Assembly (NCBI GenBank): GCA_903844215.1
Contig: CAIMSP010000153.1
Location: 39,892-103,891, forward strand
Length of the DNA: 64,000 nucleotides
Direction of reading: 5' to 3'
From: an uncultured beta proteobacterium
GTDB lineage: Bacteria; Pseudomonadota; Gammaproteobacteria; Burkholderiales; Burkholderiaceae_C
Part shown: positions 51,430 through 61,401 of the stretch, piece after piece
Layout of the letters: each line of letters begins with the position of its first letter
Numbering within the stretch: the first letter of the stretch is position 1
Notes under the pieces: model-generated
Told to the model about the DNA's origin: nothing
The model's input: only the letters and a program-made list of their open reading frames with translations
The model's database searches: none
Position numbers and translations under genes: made by a program

Positions 51430-51473
51430 CCGCCCGATTTCCCTAGCGGCCGACGCGCCCTAGAGTCGGTGCC

Positions 51474-51869
51474 ATGGCGCTGAACATTCTGCTGGTGGAC
51501 GACAACAAGACCTTTCTGGTGGCGGTGAGGCAGTTTCTCAACCGCCTGAGCTCGGCCCAGGTCGTGGCCGAAGCCTACGACGGGCGGGACGCGCTGGACA
51601 AGGCCGCAGCGTTGGCGCCCGACCTGATGCTGCTGGATGTGGCCATGCCGCAGATGAACGGCCTGGACGTGGCGCGCACGATGCAGTCCTGGGCCCAGGC
51701 GCCGGCCATCATTTTCCTGTCCATGCACGACAGCAGCGGCTACCGCGAGGCGGCCGCTGAGTTGGGTGCCAGGGGCTTTGTCAGCAAGGCCGACTTCGTC
51801 GTCGGACTGCTTCCCATGATCGAAAAACTCGTCGCCGAAAAAAGCGCCGTGGAGCGGCTGCGGTGCTGA
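51474..51869 (+). CDS. Stand-alone receiver-domain protein
   Basis: This 131-residue CheY-like protein has acidic pocket VDDN, phosphoacceptor Asp in [13 protein letters not shown], Ser in FLSMHD and Lys in FVSKADF. It has no output domain and is closer in style to a NarL-type receiver than to the CheY at 53026. It overlaps the next gene by 7 bp and so opens the chemosensory operon; it may tie the upstream kinase to the chemosensory array. Confidence 0.9.
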   Translation: MALNILLVDDNKTFLVAVRQFLNRLSSAQVVAEAYDGRDALDKAAALAPDLMLLDVAMPQMNGLDVARTMQSWAQAPAIIFLSMHDSSGYREAAAELGARGFVSKADFVVGLLPMIEKLVAEKSAVERLRC

Positions 51870-53017
51870 ACTCGCTGCGCCAACCCAGCGCCACCGTGCT
51901 GCAACCGCTGGCATTGGGACTGGTGGCGGCCGGCGCCATCCTGGCGCTCGGTGGCTGGGGCTGGATCCCCTGCGTGCTGGCCGCGCTGCTGGCTGCGGCC
52001 GGGCTGGCACTGGGTTGGCGCAGCGCCGCGCAACAACGCCTCATGCAGGCGAGGATCGCGGACTACCTCGGCGCGCAGCAGGAGTTTGGCGCCCAGGTGG
52101 CACCGGTCTGGAGCGCGCACATCGAATCCTCGCGCGAGCAGATGGAGAGCGCCATCTCCAGCCTGTCCGAGCGCTTTGGCGGCATCGTGGACAAACTCGA
52201 CGAGGCCGTGCATACCGCCAGTCTGGAAACCGACACCGTGGAAGACGCCGACCAGGGCCTGGTGGCGGTACTCAAGCGCAGCGAACTTGAACTCGGCGCG
52301 GTGGTCGCTGCGCAGCAAGCGGGCATGAGCAGCATGACCGGCATGCTGGAAAAAGTGGAGAACCTGGGGAATTTCGTCGCCGAACTCAAGGAGATGGCCA
52401 CCGACGTGGCGAAGATCGCGCAGCAGAGCAACCTGCTGGCGCTGAACGCGGCCATCGAGGCGGCGCGCTCGGGCGAGCATGGACGCGGCTTTGCCGTCGT
52501 GGCCAAGGAATTTCGCATGTTGTCGCAGCAGTCGGGTGAAACCGGCAAGCGCATCGCCGATAAAGTGAATGTGATCAACGACGCGATCTTCTCCACCTGC
52601 GAGGTGGTGCGCGCCTCGGTGGCGCAGCGCGAGGACCGTGTGGCCGCAGCCGAGGCCACCATTGGCACGGTGTTGGCGGACTTCAAGGCCATCACCGACG
52701 CCTTGCTGCGTTCCAGCAACGGCCTGAAGGACGAGAGCATCGGCATCAAGTCCGAGATTGGCCAAGCGCTGGTGCAGTTGCAGTTCCAGGACCGCGTGAG
52801 CCAGATCATGAACCACGTCAAGGACAACATCGCGCAGTTCCCCGATTTTCTGGAGAGCCACCGCCAGGACTACGAGCAAGGCGGCGCCTTGCTGGCGCTG
52901 GATGCGCAATCCTTTTTGACCGAGATGAAGAAGACCTACGTCATGGCCGATCAGCACGCGGCGCATCGCGGCGACAAGGTGGAGCAAAAGATGGAAACCG
53001 ATATCAGCTTTTTTTAG
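51863..53017 (+). CDS. Short methyl-accepting chemotaxis-like protein
   Basis: The 384-residue protein starts with GTG and has two close N-terminal helices (about 14-50) with almost no periplasmic loop. A coiled-coil signalling domain follows, containing the hairpin tip [44 protein letters not shown] at about residues 182-225. The signal part is shorter than in classical receptors, and the C-terminal segment ([25 protein letters not shown]) is typical of a non-classical family. With no sensory domain it may sense the membrane or act as a docking partner. It lies directly before cheY. Confidence 0.85.
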   Translation: MLNSLRQPSATVLQPLALGLVAAGAILALGGWGWIPCVLAALLAAAGLALGWRSAAQQRLMQARIADYLGAQQEFGAQVAPVWSAHIESSREQMESAISSLSERFGGIVDKLDEAVHTASLETDTVEDADQGLVAVLKRSELELGAVVAAQQAGMSSMTGMLEKVENLGNFVAELKEMATDVAKIAQQSNLLALNAAIEAARSGEHGRGFAVVAKEFRMLSQQSGETGKRIADKVNVINDAIFSTCEVVRASVAQREDRVAAAEATIGTVLADFKAITDALLRSSNGLKDESIGIKSEIGQALVQLQFQDRVSQIMNHVKDNIAQFPDFLESHRQDYEQGGALLALDAQSFLTEMKKTYVMADQHAAHRGDKVEQKMETDISFF

Positions 53018-53025
53018 AGGATGCC

Positions 53026-53394
53026 ATGGCTAAAACCATCATGATCGTTGACGACTCTGCCTCCATGCGGCAGGTCGTCGGCATTGCTCTCAAGGGTGCG
53101 GGCTACGCCGTGCTGGAGGGTCGCGACGGGCGCGACGCCCTGAGCAAACTCACCGGACAGAAGGTGAATCTGATCATCAGCGACGTGAACATGCCGGTGA
53201 TGGATGGCATCAGCTTTGTGAAAGCGGTCAAGCTGCTGCCGGCCTACCGCTTCACGCCCATCATCATGCTCACCACCGAGTCCGATGAAGCGAAGAAGCG
53301 CGAGGGCCAGGCCGCCGGCGCCAGGGCCTGGGTGGTCAAACCCTTTCAACCCGAGCACCTGCTGATGGCGGTGCAAAAGCTGTGTCTGCCATGA
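53026..53394 (+). CDS. cheY: CheY-like response regulator
   Basis: This 122-residue single receiver has VDDSASMRQV (acidic pocket), LIISDVNMPVMDG (phosphoacceptor Asp), LTTES (Thr) and WVVKPF (Lys). It resembles CheY of chemosensory arrays. The output here, flagellar or other, cannot be read from sequence; no flagellar genes are in the window. The stop overlaps the STAS gene. Confidence 0.93.
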   Translation: MAKTIMIVDDSASMRQVVGIALKGAGYAVLEGRDGRDALSKLTGQKVNLIISDVNMPVMDGISFVKAVKLLPAYRFTPIIMLTTESDEAKKREGQAAGARAWVVKPFQPEHLLMAVQKLCLP

Positions 53395-53690
53395 GCGCCG
53401 AACAACCCGGCGCGGTGCTGCGCATCGCGGGCGAATTCACCATCTTTCGCGCCGCCGAATTCAAGCCATTGTTGCTGGAGGCACCCGCGCCCAGCGAGAT
53501 CGATCTCTCGGGCGTGACGGAAATCGACACCGCCGGCGTGCAGTTGCTGATGCTGGCCAAGCAGGAAGCGACGCGCCAGCAGCGCGAGTTGCGTCTGGTG
53601 GGCCACAGCCCGGCCGTGCTCGACGTGTTCGAGCTGTTGAACGTGGCGGGGTATTTCAACGATCCGCTGGTGATGGCGGCCCGCCCCTGA
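53391..53690 (+). CDS. STAS-domain protein
   Basis: The 99-residue protein is a single STAS (anti-sigma antagonist) fold: AVLRIAGEFTIFRAAEF, SEIDLSGVTEIDTAGVQLLMLAKQEA, LRLVGHSPAVLDVFELLNVAGYF. The conserved phosphorylatable residue after Asp is a Thr (DTAG). STAS genes beside cheA occur in some chemosensory clusters, where they may scaffold or be phosphorylated. The ATG at 53391 overlaps the cheY stop. Confidence 0.85.
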   Translation: MSAEQPGAVLRIAGEFTIFRAAEFKPLLLEAPAPSEIDLSGVTEIDTAGVQLLMLAKQEATRQQRELRLVGHSPAVLDVFELLNVAGYFNDPLVMAARP

Positions 53691-53720
53691 AGCAAAGAAA
53701 AACCGCAGCGAGAGGCTCAC

Positions 53721-55892
53721 ATGAATCTGGACGATGCACTGCAGACCTTCATCACCGAAAGCCGGGAACTGCTGGAGGACATGGAGAACGCCCTGCTCAC
53801 GCTTGAGCAGGCCGAAGAAAAAGACGAATTGGTGAATGCGATCTTTCGCGCCGCCCACACCATCAAGGGATCCTCGGGCCTGTTCCGCCTGGACCACATC
53901 GTGGCCTTCACGCATGTGGTGGAGAGCGTGCTCGATCAGGTGCGCGCGGGCAAGCTTGCGATCGCCGACAAGCTGGTGATGCTGCTGCTCGCCTGCTGCG
54001 ACCACATCAGCGCGCTGGTGCAGGCGGTGGCCGAAGGCGGGCGCGAGGCCAAGCCAGCGCTGCAGCAGCAGGGCGAGCCGCTGCTGCTGCAACTGCGCAG
54101 CTATCTGGACGCACCCAAGGCGGCGAGCGTGGCGCTGACGCCGCCGGGCGCCGACCCGGTTTCGCGCATCGCCCAACAGGGCGTGAGCGCCGATCACTGG
54201 CACATCTCGTTGCGCTTTGGCACGGAGGTGTTGAAGAACGGCATGGATCCGCTGTCCTTTCTGCGCTACCTGCAGACGCTGGGAAGCATCAGCGCCCTCG
54301 TGACCTTGAGTGACGCCCTGCCGCACGCTGCCCAAATGGACCCGGAGCTGTGCTACCTCGGCTTCGAGCTGGCATTCCAGAGCCAGGCCGACAAGGCCAC
54401 GATTGAAAGCGTGTTCGAGTTCGTGCGCGACGACTGCCGCTTGCGCATCCTGCCCCCCCACAGCCTGATCGCCGACTATGTCAGCCTGCTGCAGCAACAG
54501 CCCGCCGAGACGGCGCGCCTGGGCGACATGCTGGTGCGCTGTGGAACGCTCACGCCCCAGGAGCTCGACGCGGCCTTGAATGCCCAGTCGGACACGCCGG
54601 CCCGGCCGATCGGAACGATTCTGGTGGAGCAGGGCTCGGTGCAAGCCGAAGTGGTGGAAGCCGCACTGGCCAAGCAAAAGTCGGTGAAGGACAACGTCGC
54701 AGCCGAGAGCCGCTCGATCCGTGTGGACGCCGACAAGCTGGATCAGCTCATCAACTTGGTGGGTGAACTCATCATAGCCGGCGCCAACGTGAACATGATT
54801 GCACGCCGCGCCCAAAACGGTGACCTGCAGGACAGCACCTCCAAGCTCTCCACGCTGGTGGAAGAGGTGCGCGACAGCGCGCTGCAGTTGCGCATGGTAA
54901 AAATCGGCGCCACCTTCAACCGCTTTCAGCGCGTGGTGCACGACGTGTCGCGCGACCTGGGCAAGGACATCACGCTGCTCATCAACGGCGAGGACACCGA
55001 GCTCGACAAGACCGTGGTGGAGAAGATCGGCGACCCGCTGATGCATCTGGTGCGCAACTCCATGGACCACGGCATCGAGAGCGCCGAGCTGCGCGCCCAG
55101 CGCGGCAAGCCGGCGCAAGGGACGCTCAGCCTCAACGCCTTCCATGATTCCGGCTCCATCGTGATCACGGTGCAGGACGATGGCGGCGGCTTGAAGCGCG
55201 AGCGCATTCTGGCCAAGGCCGTGGAGCGCGGCCTGGTGGAAGCCGGCCACCATTTGAGCGATGCCGAGGTCTATGGCCTGATCTTCGAGCCGGGATTTTC
55301 CACGGCCGAGAAGATCAGCAACCTGTCCGGGCGCGGCGTCGGGCTGGACGTGGTGAAACGCAACATCACGGCGCTGCGCGGCAGCGTCAGCCTGGACAGC
55401 GAGGAGGGCGTGGGCACGACGGTCACGGTGCGCTTGCCGCTGACGCTGGCCATCATCGACGGCTTCCTGATCGAAGTCGGCAAGTCGGTGTTCGCGATTC
55501 CGCTGGACATGATCGAGGAGTGCGTGGCCTTCAGCGCCGAAGCCGGCCACGACTTCACGAATCTGCGCGGTCAGGTCCTGCCCTTCATCCGGCTGCGCGA
55601 GCTGTTCGCCATCAAGGGCGCGCCGCCGCGCAGCGAAAACATTGTGGTGCTCAAGTACGCGGGCCAGAAGGCCGGCCTGGTGGTGGACACGCTGCTGGGT
55701 GAATTTCAAACCGTGATCAAGCCGCTGGGCCAGATGTTCAACCAGGTGAGCTGCATCAGCGGCTCCACCATCCTGGGCAGCGGCGATGTGGCGCTGATCC
55801 TGGATGTGCCGGCGCTGGTCCGGCGCTGCATCAACGCCGAGCCCAAGGGCTTTGTCGCCACCACGCCGCTGCTGGAGGGACAGCCATCATGA
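53721..55892 (+). CDS. cheA: Chemotaxis histidine kinase CheA with an MshEN-like segment
   Basis: The 723-residue kinase has an HPt domain with phosphoacceptor H46 (FRAAHTIKGSSG) and a P2-like region at about 157-247 (WHISLRFGTEVLKNGMDPLSFLRYL). Residues 266-319 are discussed below. The dimerisation helix pair (DKLDQLINLVGELIIA) is at about 338, followed by the ATPase core (HLVRNSMDHGIES, DDGGGL, GRGVGLDVV) and a C-terminal CheW-like domain. Residues 266-289 fit the published MshEN c-di-GMP-binding pattern (R266, L267, G268, then Leu/Val, G275, L282, L286, Q289), and 296-319 is a weaker second copy. No such segment is part of classical CheA. ATG at 53721 follows GAGAGG. Confidence 0.93.
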   Translation: MNLDDALQTFITESRELLEDMENALLTLEQAEEKDELVNAIFRAAHTIKGSSGLFRLDHIVAFTHVVESVLDQVRAGKLAIADKLVMLLLACCDHISALVQAVAEGGREAKPALQQQGEPLLLQLRSYLDAPKAASVALTPPGADPVSRIAQQGVSADHWHISLRFGTEVLKNGMDPLSFLRYLQTLGSISALVTLSDALPHAAQMDPELCYLGFELAFQSQADKATIESVFEFVRDDCRLRILPPHSLIADYVSLLQQQPAETARLGDMLVRCGTLTPQELDAALNAQSDTPARPIGTILVEQGSVQAEVVEAALAKQKSVKDNVAAESRSIRVDADKLDQLINLVGELIIAGANVNMIARRAQNGDLQDSTSKLSTLVEEVRDSALQLRMVKIGATFNRFQRVVHDVSRDLGKDITLLINGEDTELDKTVVEKIGDPLMHLVRNSMDHGIESAELRAQRGKPAQGTLSLNAFHDSGSIVITVQDDGGGLKRERILAKAVERGLVEAGHHLSDAEVYGLIFEPGFSTAEKISNLSGRGVGLDVVKRNITALRGSVSLDSEEGVGTTVTVRLPLTLAIIDGFLIEVGKSVFAIPLDMIEECVAFSAEAGHDFTNLRGQVLPFIRLRELFAIKGAPPRSENIVVLKYAGQKAGLVVDTLLGEFQTVIKPLGQMFNQVSCISGSTILGSGDVALILDVPALVRRCINAEPKGFVATTPLLEGQPS

Positions 55893-56026
55893 ATGCACCC
55901 AAACTCATTCCCCGTGGCGTGTTTCAGGAGCACCCGCCGCCGGGTGCCAGGGCCTCACCCGCTGCCGTTTCCTTGTCCATTTTTCACCCATTTCAGTTTC
56001 TTAAGTCAGGAGTCATGCCATGTTGA
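55889..56026 (+). CDS. Possible small protein overlapping cheA
   Basis: A 45-residue frame ([20 protein letters not shown] start) begins in the cheA stop (ATGA) and ends just inside the next MCP gene. It has no clear domain. Coupling and position suggest translation, but it may be only the leader or a remnant. Confidence 0.3.
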   Translation: MNAPKLIPRGVFQEHPPPGARASPAAVSLSIFHPFQFLKSGVMPC

Positions 56027-58326
56027 ACAACCTCAAAATCGGAGTCCGGCTCGGGATCGGCTTTGCCCTCACGCTGGCGCTGCTGATTTTTATCTCCGTC
56101 CTCAGTTACACGCGGCTTGCCGCGCTGAACACCGAGATCGATGATCTGGTGAAGGACAAGTTTCCCAAGACCGTGCAGGCCAACGACATGATCGACAGTT
56201 TGAACGCGATCGCCCGCATTCAGCGCAATTCGCTGTTGGTCAAGGGAGAACAGAACGTGGTGAAGGAGTTGGACCGCGTCCCAGCCGAGCGCAAGAAAGT
56301 TGGCGAGGCCTTGGACAAGCTGAGTGCCAGCATCAAATCGGACGAAGGCAAGGCAGTTCTCAAACGAATGGTGGACAGCCGCGCGCTCTATGTGCCGTAC
56401 CAGGAGAGGTTCGACACACTGATGCGCGCCGGCAAACGGGACGAGGGCAGCGAACTGCTGATGGGTGATATGCGCAAGGTGTTCAACGATTATCTTAAGA
56501 ACGTGAACGATTTGATCGACTACCAAACCAAGATGGTGGAAAAAGTCGGCAAGGACGCCGACGAGCTCGCGAACAGTTCCGAACGCTGGCTGATGATCCT
56601 GGGCACGGTGGCGGCGGTCCTGACGCTGCTGCTGGGCTGGCTCCTCACGCGCTCCATCACCGCGCCAACGAACAAGCTGGTGGAGGGTGCCAACAAGATG
56701 GCCGCCGGAGATTTTGAGTTCACGCTGGACGTGAACAGCAAAGACGAGGTCGGGGTGCTGGCGCACGCCGTGCGCGGCATGCAGACGGCCGTGAAGGCCA
56801 TGATCGTGGACGCCAATGTGCTGGCCAAGGCGGCGGTGGATGGCAAGCTCGAAACCCGCGCCGACGCGTCCAAGCACCAGGGCGACTTCCAGAAGATCGT
56901 CAAGGGCGTGAACGACACGCTGGACGCGGTGATCGGGCCGCTGAATGTGGCGGCCGGTTATGTGCAGCGCATCTCCGTGGGCGACATTCCGCCGGTCATC
57001 ACCGACACCTACAACGGCGACTTCAATACGCTGAAGAACAACCTGAACACCTGCATCGAGGCCACGAATACGCAGGCCAACGCCGCGCGGGCGATCTCGC
57101 AGGGCGACTTCAGCGCCGTGGTCAAGGTGCGCTCCGAAAACGACGTCATGGCCAAGAGCCTGATCGACGTGAACCGCGCCGTGAGCCGCCTGGTGACCGA
57201 CGCCAACTCGCTCTCTGAGGCGACCGTGGACGGGCGCCTGGAGGCGCGCCTGGACGCCGGCAAGCACCAGGGCGACTACCGCAAGGTGGCCGAAGGCCTG
57301 AACGCGGTCATGGTCGCCATGAGCACGCCGGTGCAGGAACTGCAAGGCGTGCTCAGCGCCATGGAGAACGGCGACCTGACGCTGTCGATGAAGAAGAACT
57401 ACCAGGGCAACTGGGACGAACTCAAGTCGGCCGTGAACAACATGATGAAGAAGCTCACGCAGGTGGTGACGGACGTGAACTCCGGCGCCCAGGCCCTGGC
57501 CAGCGCCTCGGAAGAGGTCAGCGCCACGGCGCAGTCGCTGTCGCAGGCGGCGAGCGAACAGGCCGCCGGCGTGGAAGAGACCAGTGCCTCGATCGAGCAG
57601 ATGACCTCCAGCATCGCGCAGAACACCGAGAACGCCAAGGTCACCGAAGGCATGGCGAGCAAGGCGGCGAGCGACGCCGCCTCGGGCGGCGAGTCGGTGA
57701 ACGCGACGGTGTCGGCGATGAAGGAGATCGCCAAGAAGATCGGCATCATCGATGACATCGCCGCCCAGACCAATCTGCTGGCGCTGAATGCGGCGATCGA
57801 AGCCGCGCGTGCGGGCGAACACGGCAAGGGCTTTGCCGTGGTGGCGGCCGAGGTGCGCAAGCTGGCCGAGCGCAGCCAGGTGGCGGCCCAGGAGATCGGC
57901 GAGGTGGCGAGCAACAGCGTCGAGTTGGCGGAGAAAGCCGGCAAGCTGCTGGAGCAGATCGTGCCGGCGATTCGCAAGACCTCGGATCTGGTGCAGGAAA
58001 TCTCGGCGGCATCGACCGAGCAATCGTCGGGCGCGGGACAGATCAATTCGGCCGTGAGCCAGTTGAGCCAGACGACGCAGCAAAACGCCTCGGCCTCGGA
58101 AGAGCTGGCGGCCACCTCGGAAGAGATGAGCAGCCAGGCCGAGCAACTGCAGCAGACCATGGCCTTCTTCAAGCTCGACAGCACGGGTCAGACCCGGGCC
58201 GCTGCGCCCGCAGCGCGGCGCGCCGCGGCGGGCCAGAAGTCCGCCGGCCGACCTGCCGCCACCCGGCAAGCCGCGGCGCCGGCGTTTGCCACCGAGCTTG
58301 ACGAAGCCCAGTTCACCAAGTTCTAA
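56020..58326 (+). CDS. Methyl-accepting chemotaxis protein with repeated HAMP-like modules
   Basis: The 768-residue receptor has helix 1 ([22 protein letters not shown]), a four-helix-bundle periplasmic domain (about 35-185), helix 2 ([20 protein letters not shown]) and a HAMP. Further HAMP-like modules follow: [21 protein letters not shown] and [21 protein letters not shown] are repeats about 130 residues apart. The signalling domain with hairpin tip [32 protein letters not shown] comes last. The C-terminus is Ala/Gln-rich and ends DEAQFTKF. The 4HB domain suggests small-molecule sensing, ligand unknown. The ATG at 56020 has AGGAG upstream. Confidence 0.93.
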   Translation: MLNNLKIGVRLGIGFALTLALLIFISVLSYTRLAALNTEIDDLVKDKFPKTVQANDMIDSLNAIARIQRNSLLVKGEQNVVKELDRVPAERKKVGEALDKLSASIKSDEGKAVLKRMVDSRALYVPYQERFDTLMRAGKRDEGSELLMGDMRKVFNDYLKNVNDLIDYQTKMVEKVGKDADELANSSERWLMILGTVAAVLTLLLGWLLTRSITAPTNKLVEGANKMAAGDFEFTLDVNSKDEVGVLAHAVRGMQTAVKAMIVDANVLAKAAVDGKLETRADASKHQGDFQKIVKGVNDTLDAVIGPLNVAAGYVQRISVGDIPPVITDTYNGDFNTLKNNLNTCIEATNTQANAARAISQGDFSAVVKVRSENDVMAKSLIDVNRAVSRLVTDANSLSEATVDGRLEARLDAGKHQGDYRKVAEGLNAVMVAMSTPVQELQGVLSAMENGDLTLSMKKNYQGNWDELKSAVNNMMKKLTQVVTDVNSGAQALASASEEVSATAQSLSQAASEQAAGVEETSASIEQMTSSIAQNTENAKVTEGMASKAASDAASGGESVNATVSAMKEIAKKIGIIDDIAAQTNLLALNAAIEAARAGEHGKGFAVVAAEVRKLAERSQVAAQEIGEVASNSVELAEKAGKLLEQIVPAIRKTSDLVQEISAASTEQSSGAGQINSAVSQLSQTTQQNASASEELAATSEEMSSQAEQLQQTMAFFKLDSTGQTRAAAPAARRAAAGQKSAGRPAATRQAAAPAFATELDEAQFTKF

Positions 58327-58395
58327 CTTTCATGCCTGGTGCGCAAGGCGCCCCAGCAGCATGAAAGTTCGTTCTCTCACATTAAGGAGCGCCTA

Positions 58396-58968
58396 ATGAA
58401 CGCATTGGTGAAAACCGAAGGCCGACCGCTGGCACGCATGCCAGTGGCCGCAGAAGCGGTAGAGAAGAAGCAGTACCTGACCTTCGTGCTCGGCGGCGAG
58501 ATGTTCTCCATCGGCATTCTGTGCATCAAGGAGATCATCTGGTACGCCAATCTGACCGAGGTGCCGATGATGCCGGCGTGTATCCGCGGCGTCATCAACC
58601 TGCGCGGCGCCGTGGTGCCGGTGATGGACCTGTCCTCGCGTTTTGGCAAACCGGCCAGTCCGGTCACCAAGAGCACCTGCATCATCATCATCGAAGTGGA
58701 CACGCCGCTCGAGGGCGAGCGCCAGAACATGGGCGTGGTGGTGGACGCGGTGCAGGAGGTGCTGGAAATCCCGGCCTCCGAGATCGAACCCGCGCCCAGC
58801 TTTGGCACCAAGATCCGCAGCGACTTCATCGAAGGCATCGGCAAGGTCAACGGCAAGTTCGTGATCCTGCTGAATGTGAACCAGGTGCTCTCCAGCGAAG
58901 AGATCAGCAGCATGGGCCAGGTGGCGGCGACGACGGAGCTGGCGGCGGCGCAAAGCGCAGGTGGCTGA
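58396..58968 (+). CDS. cheW: Coupling protein CheW
   Basis: CheW links receptors to CheA. The 190-residue protein has the SH3-like core KQYLTFVLGGEMFSIGILCIKEII, VPMMPACIRGVINLRGAVVPVMDLSSRFG (conserved Arg-Gly-Leu/Arg-Gly surface), MGVVVDAVQEVLEIP and FIEGIGKVNGKFVILLNVNQVL. AAGGAG lies 7 bp upstream of the ATG at 58396. Confidence 0.95.
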   Translation: MNALVKTEGRPLARMPVAAEAVEKKQYLTFVLGGEMFSIGILCIKEIIWYANLTEVPMMPACIRGVINLRGAVVPVMDLSSRFGKPASPVTKSTCIIIIEVDTPLEGERQNMGVVVDAVQEVLEIPASEIEPAPSFGTKIRSDFIEGIGKVNGKFVILLNVNQVLSSEEISSMGQVAATTELAAAQSAGG

Positions 58969-59797
58969 GAATGCGCGCCAGTCAGATGTCAACATGAACT
59001 CCATCACCGACGTCGAGTTGGCCCAGTTTCAGGGTTTCATTTTTGCCAAGGCGGGCATCACCATGGCGTCCACAAAGCGGGCGCTGGTCGAAGGACGCCT
59101 GGGCAAACGTCTGAAACTGCACCAACTGGAGCGCTTTGGCGACTACTTCAGGTTGCTTGCATCCGGCGACGACCCGGATGAAGTGCAGATGGCGGTGGAC
59201 TTGCTCACCACCAACGAGACCTACTTCTTTCGGGAGATCAAACATTTCGATTTCTTGCGCGAAAAGGCGCTGGCAGCGCGCAACCGCTCTCAGCCCTTTC
59301 GCGTCTGGAGCGCGGCGAGTTCCAGCGGCGAGGAGGCCTACAGCATCGCCATGGTGCTGGCCGACTGCCTTGAATCCACACCCTGGGAGGTGCTCGGGAC
59401 CGACATCAGCACCCAGGTACTCAAGGGCGCGACGCGTGCGCTGTACACCATGGAGCGGGCGCGCCACATTCCGACGGCCTACATGCGCCGGTTCTGTCTC
59501 AAGGGCACGGGCGAGCACGAAGGCCGCTTGCTGATTGATCGCAGCCTGCGCTCCAAGGTGTTGTTTCGTCAGGTGAACCTGAACGTGGCGCTGCCCCGGC
59601 TGGGGCAATTCGATCTGGTGTTCCTGCGCAACGTGATGATCTATTTCAGCGACGACACGAAGCGCGAAGTGGTGTCGCGCGTGCTCGCAACGGTCAAGCC
59701 CGAGGGCCACTTCTTTGTCGGGCATTCCGAGACACTGAACAACATCAGCCAGGCGGTGACGCCGGTCGCGCCATCGATTTACCGTAAGGCGGCCTGA
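58961..59797 (+). CDS. cheR: Chemotaxis methyltransferase CheR
   Basis: CheR methylates receptor glutamates with S-adenosylmethionine. The 278-residue protein has an N-terminal alpha domain (ELAQFQGFIFAKAGITMASTKRALVEGRL), then VDLLTTNETYFFREIKHF, the SAM-binding loop VWSAASSSGEEAYSIAMVL, and FLRNVMIYFSDDTKREVV. I use the GTG at 58961, which overlaps cheW; ATG at 58994 is an alternative. Neither has a strong ribosome site. Confidence 0.95.
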   Translation: MAENARQSDVNMNSITDVELAQFQGFIFAKAGITMASTKRALVEGRLGKRLKLHQLERFGDYFRLLASGDDPDEVQMAVDLLTTNETYFFREIKHFDFLREKALAARNRSQPFRVWSAASSSGEEAYSIAMVLADCLESTPWEVLGTDISTQVLKGATRALYTMERARHIPTAYMRRFCLKGTGEHEGRLLIDRSLRSKVLFRQVNLNVALPRLGQFDLVFLRNVMIYFSDDTKREVVSRVLATVKPEGHFFVGHSETLNNISQAVTPVAPSIYRKAA

Positions 59798-59798
59798 C

Positions 59799-60311
59799 AT
59801 GGAGAAGTTGGCAGGTTTGATGGATCTGTTTTTGCAGCCCGGCGAGTTCATCGTCGCCGACGCCAGCTACAAGCTGCGCACCTTGCTGGGCTCTTGCGTC
59901 TCGATCACGCTGTGGCATCCGGCCACGCGCACCGGCGGCATGTCGCATTTCCTACTGCCCAGCCGCGGCAGCGCAAGGCGTCCGAGGCGGCTCGACGCGC
60001 GCTACGGCGACGAGGCCATGGAGCTCATGCTGGACGAATTTCGACAACTGGGCATCGACCCGCTACAGTGCCAGGGCAAGGTCTTTGGCGGCGGCAACAT
60101 GTTTCCGGGCGTGGATCATCCCGGCGGTCTGGTGGGGCAACGCAATGGCGAGGCCGCGATCAGTCTGCTCGGGGAGCACGGCATCGCCATCCTGTCGGAG
60201 AGCCTGTTTGGTGTGGGCCATCGGCAGATCATTTTTGACGTCAGCAATGGCGACGTCTGGTCCAGTCAGATTGCGCCCACGGCGGCGCCCAGCGAAGGAG
60301 ACTTGCTTTGA
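59799..60311 (+). CDS. cheD: Receptor deamidase CheD
   Basis: CheD deamidates receptor glutamines and can interact with CheC. The 170-residue protein has the catalytic Cys in [12 protein letters not shown], His in [12 protein letters not shown], and Thr/Gly-rich [12 protein letters not shown]. The stop overlaps the cheB start. Confidence 0.94.
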   Translation: MEKLAGLMDLFLQPGEFIVADASYKLRTLLGSCVSITLWHPATRTGGMSHFLLPSRGSARRPRRLDARYGDEAMELMLDEFRQLGIDPLQCQGKVFGGGNMFPGVDHPGGLVGQRNGEAAISLLGEHGIAILSESLFGVGHRQIIFDVSNGDVWSSQIAPTAAPSEGDLL

Positions 60312-61372
60312 CGCGGATAAAGGTCCTGGTGGTGGATGATTCGGCGGTGGTGCGCCAGGTGGTGACGGCGCTGCTCACGGAGGATCCCGAGATCGAGGTC
60401 ATCGGCGCTGCCGCCGACCCGATCCTGGCGATCACGCGCATGAACCAGCAGTGGCCCGACGTGATCGTGCTCGACGTGGAAATGCCGCGCATGGACGGCA
60501 TCACCTTTCTCAAAAAAATCATGGCCGAGCATCCGACGCCGGTGGTGATTTGCTCCACGCTGGCCGAGGCCGGTGCCAAGACCTCGATCGAGGCCCTGGC
60601 CGCCGGCGCGGTCGCCATCATCACCAAGCCGACGATTGGCCTGAAGCAGTTCCTGCTCGACGCCTCGGACGATCTGGTGAGCGCGGTCAAGGCGGCGTCC
60701 AAGGCCAATGTGAAGCGCCTGCTGCCGGTGGCGGTGGTGAGCAAGAACACGGCCGACGTCATCCTGCCCGCTTCAGACAAACACTCGGCCATGACCCAGA
60801 CCACCGAGCGTGTCGTGGCGCTGGGCACCTCCACCGGCGGAACGCAGGCCTTGGAGCGGGTGCTGACCGGTCTGCCCCGGGTCTGCCCGGGAATCGTGAT
60901 CGTGCAGCACATGCCGGAGAAGTTCACGGCCGAGTTTGCGAACCGGCTTGATCGCTTGTGCCAGATCAACGTGAAGGAGGCGCAGAACAACGACCGCGTG
61001 CTGCGCGGCCAGGCGCTGATCGCGCCCGGTGGCAAACACATGCTGCTGCGTCGCACCGGCGCCCAGTATTACGTGGAGATCATGGATGGGCCGCTGGTGA
61101 ATCGGCACCGGCCTTCGGTGGACGTGCTGTTTCGCTCGGTCGCCAAATGCGCCGGCGCCAACGCGCTGGGCGTGATCATGACCGGCATGGGCGACGACGG
61201 CGCCGCCGGCCTGTTGGAGATGCGCAGCGCCGGTGCCCGCACCGTGGCCCAGGACGAGGACAGCTGCGTGGTCTATGGCATGCCCAAGGAAGCGGTGCGC
61301 CGCGGCGGCGTGGAAAAGACCGTGACCCTGAGCGCCATTGGGCGCGAGATTCTGCAGCAACTGCGCATCTAA
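60308..61372 (+). CDS. cheB: Protein-glutamate methylesterase CheB
   Basis: CheB removes methyl groups from receptors after phosphorylation. The 354-residue protein has a receiver ([12 protein letters not shown], Asp in [13 protein letters not shown], Lys in ITKPT) and a C-terminal esterase with catalytic Ser in [10 protein letters not shown], His in [13 protein letters not shown] and Asp in [11 protein letters not shown]. It begins with TTG at 60308 and overlaps the cheD stop (TTGA). It is the last che gene seen. Confidence 0.95.
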   Translation: MTRIKVLVVDDSAVVRQVVTALLTEDPEIEVIGAAADPILAITRMNQQWPDVIVLDVEMPRMDGITFLKKIMAEHPTPVVICSTLAEAGAKTSIEALAAGAVAIITKPTIGLKQFLLDASDDLVSAVKAASKANVKRLLPVAVVSKNTADVILPASDKHSAMTQTTERVVALGTSTGGTQALERVLTGLPRVCPGIVIVQHMPEKFTAEFANRLDRLCQINVKEAQNNDRVLRGQALIAPGGKHMLLRRTGAQYYVEIMDGPLVNRHRPSVDVLFRSVAKCAGANALGVIMTGMGDDGAAGLLEMRSAGARTVAQDEDSCVVYGMPKEAVRRGGVEKTVTLSAIGREILQQLRI

Positions 61373-61401
61373 GGACCGATTCAACACGCCCGCCGCACTT
61401 C

